The translations under genes and the position numbers were made by a program. This document shows, piece by piece, positions 1 through 5,100 of a stretch of 6,683 bases of DNA (position 1 is the stretch's first letter; the number at the start of each line of letters is the position of its first letter). This DNA is from an uncultured Prevotella sp. Its GTDB lineage: Bacteria > Bacteroidota > Bacteroidia > Bacteroidales > Bacteroidaceae. The stretch covers positions 1-6,683 of the forward strand of contig CALFUF010000163.1 of the NCBI GenBank assembly GCA_937916405.1, in the 5' to 3' direction. Under the pieces are notes generated by a model that worked only from the letters and a program-made list of their open reading frames with translations, was not told where the DNA came from and searched no databases.

Positions 1-1
1 G

Positions 2-772
2 GCTCAGCAAAAGAATGTGTTTAAGGCAAATGCTCCTACGCCCCATACTGGATGGTTGAGTATTTACACACGACCAGGAAATGTTCAGACAACTTATAAT
101 GGGGATCACTTCATAGATCTATCAGAGACCGTTAGTGTTCCCATTGGAACTTATCAGATGCAGTTTTCAAGAAGAGGTTTTGTAACTCAGAATCGTGAGT
201 ATCTTGTTAGGTATAATGAGACGACAGTAGATACGGTAACACTGAATCGCATTAACTATGTGAAGCCTTCAGCTTTCTATTTCGGCTTATCTTTTACTTT
301 GCGAAGTTTATCAGGAATTACGGGTATTATAGGTGGAACTTATAAGAATCATGATCTTCAGGCAAGTTATACTCTTGGCATTATGGAGTCAAAAGTAACG
401 AATTGGAGCGATAGCGATGGAAACTTCCTCGGTTCTGCTAAGCACAAAATGAGCTCATTTGCCGTGAAATATGGATATCAGATTCCGTTGGCTAGTCGTA
501 TTGCACTAACCCCACAGGTCGGCTATGCATGTAATATCCTTAGTAGTTCAAAAGTAGAAGGAAGTGAGGATTATGGAGACGGTGCCACAGCACATTATGT
601 GACTATTGGTGCAAAAGTACTATTTGCCCCTATTCAGCATCTTTATCTTTTTGTTGCACCAGAATATGATATTGCATTAAGTAATGACACAAACTTTAAG
701 GCGGCTGCAGATAAGGCAGACTTCGATGTCTCAGGATTCTTGCTTAATGCTGGTATATTAATAAATTTCTAA
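2..772 (+). CDS. PEGA-like / outer-membrane beta-barrel protein, 5' partial
   Basis: This is probably an outer-membrane protein with a periplasmic PEGA-like domain; the exact role is unknown. The frame is open from base 2, with 256 codons before the TAA at 770-772. A GTG at 17 could start an ORF, but coding sequence clearly continues upstream (AQQKN before it), so I treat the gene as truncated by the window edge. Visible residues ~16-82 resemble a PEGA domain: a GWLSIYTRP strand, an NG turn, a VPIGTYQMQF strand, then RRGF. Residues ~91-256 alternate polar and hydrophobic positions in about eight strands (for example FYFGLSFTLRS, FAVKYGYQI, LYLFVAPEYDIAL) and end in LINF. The terminal Phe is typical of barrel proteins. 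It lies 12 bp before the BACON lipoprotein gene, so co-transcription is likely. An OmpA-like eight-strand barrel is inferred from pattern only. It could instead be part of a larger anchoring or transport protein whose N-terminus is not visible. Confidence 0.8.
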   Translation, partial: AQQKNVFKANAPTPHTGWLSIYTRPGNVQTTYNGDHFIDLSETVSVPIGTYQMQFSRRGFVTQNREYLVRYNETTVDTVTLNRINYVKPSAFYFGLSFTLRSLSGITGIIGGTYKNHDLQASYTLGIMESKVTNWSDSDGNFLGSAKHKMSSFAVKYGYQIPLASRIALTPQVGYACNILSSSKVEGSEDYGDGATAHYVTIGAKVLFAPIQHLYLFVAPEYDIALSNDTNFKAAADKADFDVSGFLLNAGILINF

Positions 773-784
773 ACAGATAGTATA

Positions 785-847
785 ATGAAGAATAATTTTA
801 TTTGTTTTCTACTGATAATATGTTATGTCAGTTTGTTTTTCTCTTGT
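785..847 (+). other. Lipoprotein signal peptide and lipobox cysteine
   Basis: Codons 1-21 encode a short polar start, a hydrophobic core rich in I, L, F and V, then F-F-S-C. The lipidated cysteine codon (TGT) is at 845-847. Cleavage before Cys21 by signal peptidase II is expected. The residue at -3 is Phe rather than Leu, a mild departure from the classical lipobox. Confidence 0.85.
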
Positions 848-2029
848 GGAGGAGGCGATGATGCTGGACCAGGAAGTCCGTCAACTAACGATTATATTCG
901 TATTGACAACAATGTGAATACTATTACTCTTGGTGCCACGGAGACACAAAGGATATTTGAAGTATATGCCAATTGCAGTTGGTCTATCACTGTCAATAAC
1001 ACTAATTGGGCTACATTGAAAGTTGAAATCACAGAAGGAAGTGGGAATCAGAGCGTCTGGTTGACTACTGATGAGAACACGACCCCTTCGAGTCGCTCTG
1101 CCACACTGACATTTAAGAGTCCTGGTATTACGAAAACTCTTACTATCACACAAACTTCTGGAGAGTTGTCTTTAACAGTCACCCCTAATAAATATGAGTT
1201 TCCTGCCAATGGTGGTGAGTATACCTTTACCATAGAAGGAAATAGTAATTGGAAAGTCACTTCTAAGCCTACGTGGTGTGAGATTGTTGATGGTGATGAG
1301 GGTACCAGTGGTAAGTCTTTCTTGAAAGTGAAAGTGGGAGAGAATCCTAATACAACCACCCAGAATGGTCAGATTATTATTTCTGGCGAGACAACTGCTG
1401 TGATAGAGGTCTCTCAGCAAGGGAAATCATATTCACTAACTGTCTATCCTCAGTCTCTCAATATGAGTCCGTTGGGTGAGTCACAAACAATAGTTGTGAC
1501 TTGTAACGGTATATGGCGTATTGCCATAGAAGAATCGTGGTGCCATGTTGACAAACCCAATGGTACAAGTAGTGCAACAGGTGAAAACATTACTATAACA
1601 TGCGATGCCAACACCACGGTTGAGGATCGTAATGCAAAGGTTGCAATAATTGCAGGAGACGATGCGAAGAGAGCGGAAGTAATTATTACCCAATTGAGAG
1701 GCACTTTACCAGAGGTGACATCACCGCAACCTAATAAGAAATCTGCTACAGAATTGGAGCTCTCAGCAAGTTATACATCTATGTTTGATGTCACGGAATA
1801 TGGTTTCTGTTATGGAACATCTCCTAGTCCAACTCAAAAAGTTGTGGTTGGTAAAAACGGTGGTACGAGTGGTAATATAGCGACTACACTACCAGTTGAG
1901 GATGGTAAGTCATATTATGTCCGTACATACGCAATCAGTGCCGTAGGAACTAATTATAGTTCTGATGTTAAGGTGGAAATGGAAGGACAGCAACCGGAAA
2001 GGGATGATATTATATCACCTAGTATTTAA
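785..2029 (+). CDS. Surface lipoprotein with three BACON domains and a C-terminal Fn3-like domain
   Basis: This is a complete 414-residue predicted lipoprotein. Residues 1-20 form a lipoprotein signal peptide (KNN, a hydrophobic core, then LFFS) before Cys21. GGGDD follows the cysteine; the acidic pair may help surface export in Bacteroidota. Three BACON domains follow at ~37-125, ~127-213 and ~215-306. Each has the family's paired tryptophans: CSWSI/NWATL, SNWKV/TWCEI and GIWRI/SWCHV. Each also ends in a strand followed by the I-T/S-Q motif (ITQTSG, VSQQGK, ITQLRG). Residues ~308-399 are fibronectin III-like, with EYGFCYGTSPSPT and the YYVRTYAISAVGTNYS strand common in Bacteroidales lipoproteins. 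BACON domains are thought to bind glycans or mucin, or to act as spacers. No catalytic domain is present. The ATG at 785 is the only start that gives a signal peptide. The 12-bp leader has no strong Shine-Dalgarno sequence. Function is inferred to be surface binding or support of the downstream adhesin-like protein. Confidence 0.92.
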   Translation: MKNNFICFLLIICYVSLFFSCGGGDDAGPGSPSTNDYIRIDNNVNTITLGATETQRIFEVYANCSWSITVNNTNWATLKVEITEGSGNQSVWLTTDENTTPSSRSATLTFKSPGITKTLTITQTSGELSLTVTPNKYEFPANGGEYTFTIEGNSNWKVTSKPTWCEIVDGDEGTSGKSFLKVKVGENPNTTTQNGQIIISGETTAVIEVSQQGKSYSLTVYPQSLNMSPLGESQTIVVTCNGIWRIAIEESWCHVDKPNGTSSATGENITITCDANTTVEDRNAKVAIIAGDDAKRAEVIITQLRGTLPEVTSPQPNKKSATELELSASYTSMFDVTEYGFCYGTSPSPTQKVVVGKNGGTSGNIATTLPVEDGKSYYVRTYAISAVGTNYSSDVKVEMEGQQPERDDIISPSI

Positions 2030-2059
2030 TAAAGTCATTTAGCCAAACAAAATACGACT
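2030..2059 (+). promoter_or_regulatory. A-rich translation leader without Shine-Dalgarno sequence
   Basis: This 30-bp gap holds no GGAGG-like ribosome site. It is A-rich just before the ATG (CCAAACAAAATACGACT). Bacteroidota commonly initiate on such A-rich, unstructured leaders. No hairpin terminator and no TAnnTTTG promoter element is visible, which supports read-through from the lipoprotein gene. Confidence 0.45.
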
Positions 2060-2122
2060 ATGAAAAGATTTATATTAGTGAGTGTGGTGATGAGCGTCTT
2101 AGGACAAGTACAATCATTAGCG
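2060..2122 (+). other. Sec signal peptide
   Basis: Residues 1-21 comprise MKR, a hydrophobic core (FILVSVVMSVLG), and QVQSLA before Ser22. Ser and Ala occupy -3 and -1, fitting signal peptidase I. There is no cysteine after the core, so this is not a lipoprotein. The pairing with a T9SS tail at the far end fits Sec export followed by T9SS translocation. Confidence 0.8.
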
Positions 2123-5100
2123 TCGATGAATAACTACTCTGTAACGATTGATAATATCCAATATTCTTTGTATGGCGATACTAAAGAGGCTCATGTTTAT
2201 CATGATTACCCAAGTACTTCGTTATCAGTAACTAATGATCGCTTAGAATTACCAGAGACAGTTAGTTATGATAATCAGACTTATACTGTAACAGATGTAG
2301 ACTGCTTTTCTACTGGAAATACTTCGTTGGAACTTGTTACGCCAAAGACCGTCAAGTCTGTACAAAAAGTCCAAAGCGGTGTTAAGAAAATAGTGTTAGG
2401 AGCAGGGGTGACTTCCGTAAGTGATTTGTTTGAGAGTACTCATCTGGAGTCATTTGAGGTTGTCGAAGGTAATGAGTATTTCAGTACTGATAATAATGGT
2501 ATTCTTTATAATAAGGATATGACTGTAATAATTTCAGTTCCTTATGCAAAGCATAATAGTTTTACCTCTTTCACATTGCCTTCTTCGGTAAAACAAATTG
2601 GCAATGATGCTTTCCGTGAATTTGATAAGTTAGAGAATATTACACTTCCCGAAGGGCTTGAAACAATTGGTGTTTCTGCCTTTTATAATTGTCAGAATCT
2701 TCGTACATGCAATTTGCCTTCAACTATAGAGGTAATAGATTGGTGTGCCTTTTATCATTGTCCATTGTCTAACATTGAGCTGCCTGCCCAACTGAAGGTT
2801 ATTGGTGAGAGTGCATTTTCTTCAGAAGGCATCGGATTAGCTTCATTAACGATTCCGCAGTATGTAGAGAAAATAGGTGACTGGGCTTTTGCTGGTTGGA
2901 ATATTCAGACCATATATGTTCATTGTGCACCTATCCAATTATCCACAAACCAACCTTTAGGCTATCCGCAAAATCAGACTTTGGTAGTCCCCAAAGGGAC
3001 TGTAGATATTTTCTCTGGCTATGAAGGTTGGAAAGAGTTCCATAATATTATTGAGGGAGATTTTGAACCGACATTCAATGTCGATGATTACCCTGTTAAT
3101 TCAGAATTGGATTATGACGGTCAGGAGGTAACAATTAATGGGGTGGTATATCGCCTTTATAATTCTGGTGTAGCACATCTGTATAGTGGCTGGAGCCAAA
3201 CAATAAGCAGTGATGTACTTTCACTTTCAATTCCAGAGTCTGTTCGATATCGTGGTGCTGATTATGTTGTAGAGGGTGTTGATTACTTTGATGCAGACCA
3301 TGTTGTAGACTTACAACTGCCAAACTCCATTAAATTTGTTAAAGGCGTGAAAGGTGGTGTAAAGACATTAAGATTACCTCAGAGTGTCACTTCTGTCTCT
3401 GATTTAAAACAAAGTCGAGACTTGGAGAGTTTCGAGGTTGCCGAAGGTAATGAGTATTTCAGTGTTGACAACAATGGGATTTTGTATAACAAAAACAAAA
3501 CTTGGCTTTGCTATGCTCCCTATGGTAAACGCAACAATTTTACAAATTTCACATTACCCTCATCAGTAGAATCCATAGGCGACTACGCCTTTTATGATTT
3601 TTCCAATTTGGAAAAAGTGACCATGCCTGACGGATTGATATCCATTGGCTCTTATGCATTTTCATATTGTAATAAGTTAAGTAACTGTCCTCTTCCGTCA
3701 ACAGTGGAGGTAATCGGTAAGAGTGCTTTCGCATCCTGTGCCTTGTCTGGTCTGGAACTTCCCGCTCAACTGAAGACTATCGGTTATGAAGCCTTTTATT
3801 CTGGTTTACAAAATAACTATCTGTCCTCTTTGACTATTCCTCAATATGTTGAGACGATAGGTGATTATGCATTTTTGGGTGTTACCATCAGTAAAGTCAT
3901 AGCACATTGTGCTCCATTCCAACTTTCGACCAAAGATCCATTGGGCAGTCCGGATAATCAGACACTTGTTGTTCCCAAGGGCACACGTGACATATTCTCC
4001 ACTCGTCAGGGCTGGAAAAGAATTAATAATGTTATAGAGGGTGACTTTGAGCCTACTTTTAATGTGGATGATTATTTGATAGGCGGCTCTGGCTTGGATA
4101 GTGACGGGCAGGAGGTGATTCAAAATGGCGTGACCTATAGGCTTTACAACTCAGGCTCGGCTCATGTTTATTGCTATTATTACCAACCTGCTGCGACTCA
4201 AAGTGTCTTGGCTATTCCAGAGTCTGTCTATTTCCGTGCTTACGATTATGTGGTGGATGGTGTGGAATACTTCAGAACTAGTGATAATATGATAGTAGAC
4301 CTCCAGTTACCTAATACTATTAAGTCAATTAGTGGTGTGAAGAGCGGTGTTAAGACGTTGAGACTGCCTCAAAGTGTCACTTCAGTATCCGATTTGTATA
4401 AGAGCCAGCATTTGGAGTCATTCGAGGTTGCCGAAGGTAATGAGTATTTCAGTGTTGACAACAATGGGATTTTGTATAACAAGGATAAATCCACATTATA
4501 CTATGTGCCGTATGGGAAAAGGGAAAGTTTTGTGATGTTTACTGTTCCTTCAACAGTAACAACAATCGGAAGTTATGCTTTTTATTATTTCGATCAACTT
4601 GCAAAAGTAATACTCCCAGAAGGTTTGGCAACAATAGAATCTCATGCCTTTGAATATTGTGAAATCTTAAGTAATTGTGATTTACCTTCGACAGTAGAGG
4701 TGATAGAGGAATATGCTTTCTCTGGATGCAAATTGACCAATTTTAAACTTCCTACTCAACTGAAGTCTATAGGGAATAGAGCTTTTATGAATGGCATAGA
4801 GAATTATACTTTATCATTATTGTATATACCTCCATATGTTGAGAGTATAGGAAACTGGGTATTTTCTGGTATTACTATAGGGACAATTTACTCCTATATT
4901 ATGAACCCAATGCCAATTTCAGAAAATTCATTTGGCAATCATGATTGGTATCCTTTAGTTGTGCCAACTGGGACAAAAGAAATATATTCGTTGATGCCAG
5001 GTTGGAGAAACTTTACGAATATTACAGAGTCAGACGCACTTCTTCCAACGGCTTATAAATGTGCTAACCCTGAGGTTGTTCGCGATGGAAACACATTGAC

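Noticed and set aside
17..19. GTG as the start codon of the first gene
   Set aside because: The frame is open upstream to the window edge, and no signal peptide follows the GTG, although the protein is barrel-like and must be exported. The true start lies before the window.
773..784. A promoter or terminator between the first two genes
   Set aside because: Twelve bases are too few for either, and no hairpin is present.
881..1704. Several minus-strand open frames of 70-103 codons across the BACON gene
   Set aside because: They overlap a well-supported lipoprotein gene, overlap each other, and show no recognisable domain or leader. They are antisense shadows.
3135..4123. Minus-strand open frames within the LRR gene
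   Set aside because: They lie opposite clear LRR_5 coding sequence, and the translations show no known domain.
3431..4482. The repeated tracts as an insertion sequence, attachment site or CRISPR array
   Set aside because: The repeats are in frame, part of larger protein-coding units, about 1 kb apart, and lack spacers, transposase or inverted ends.
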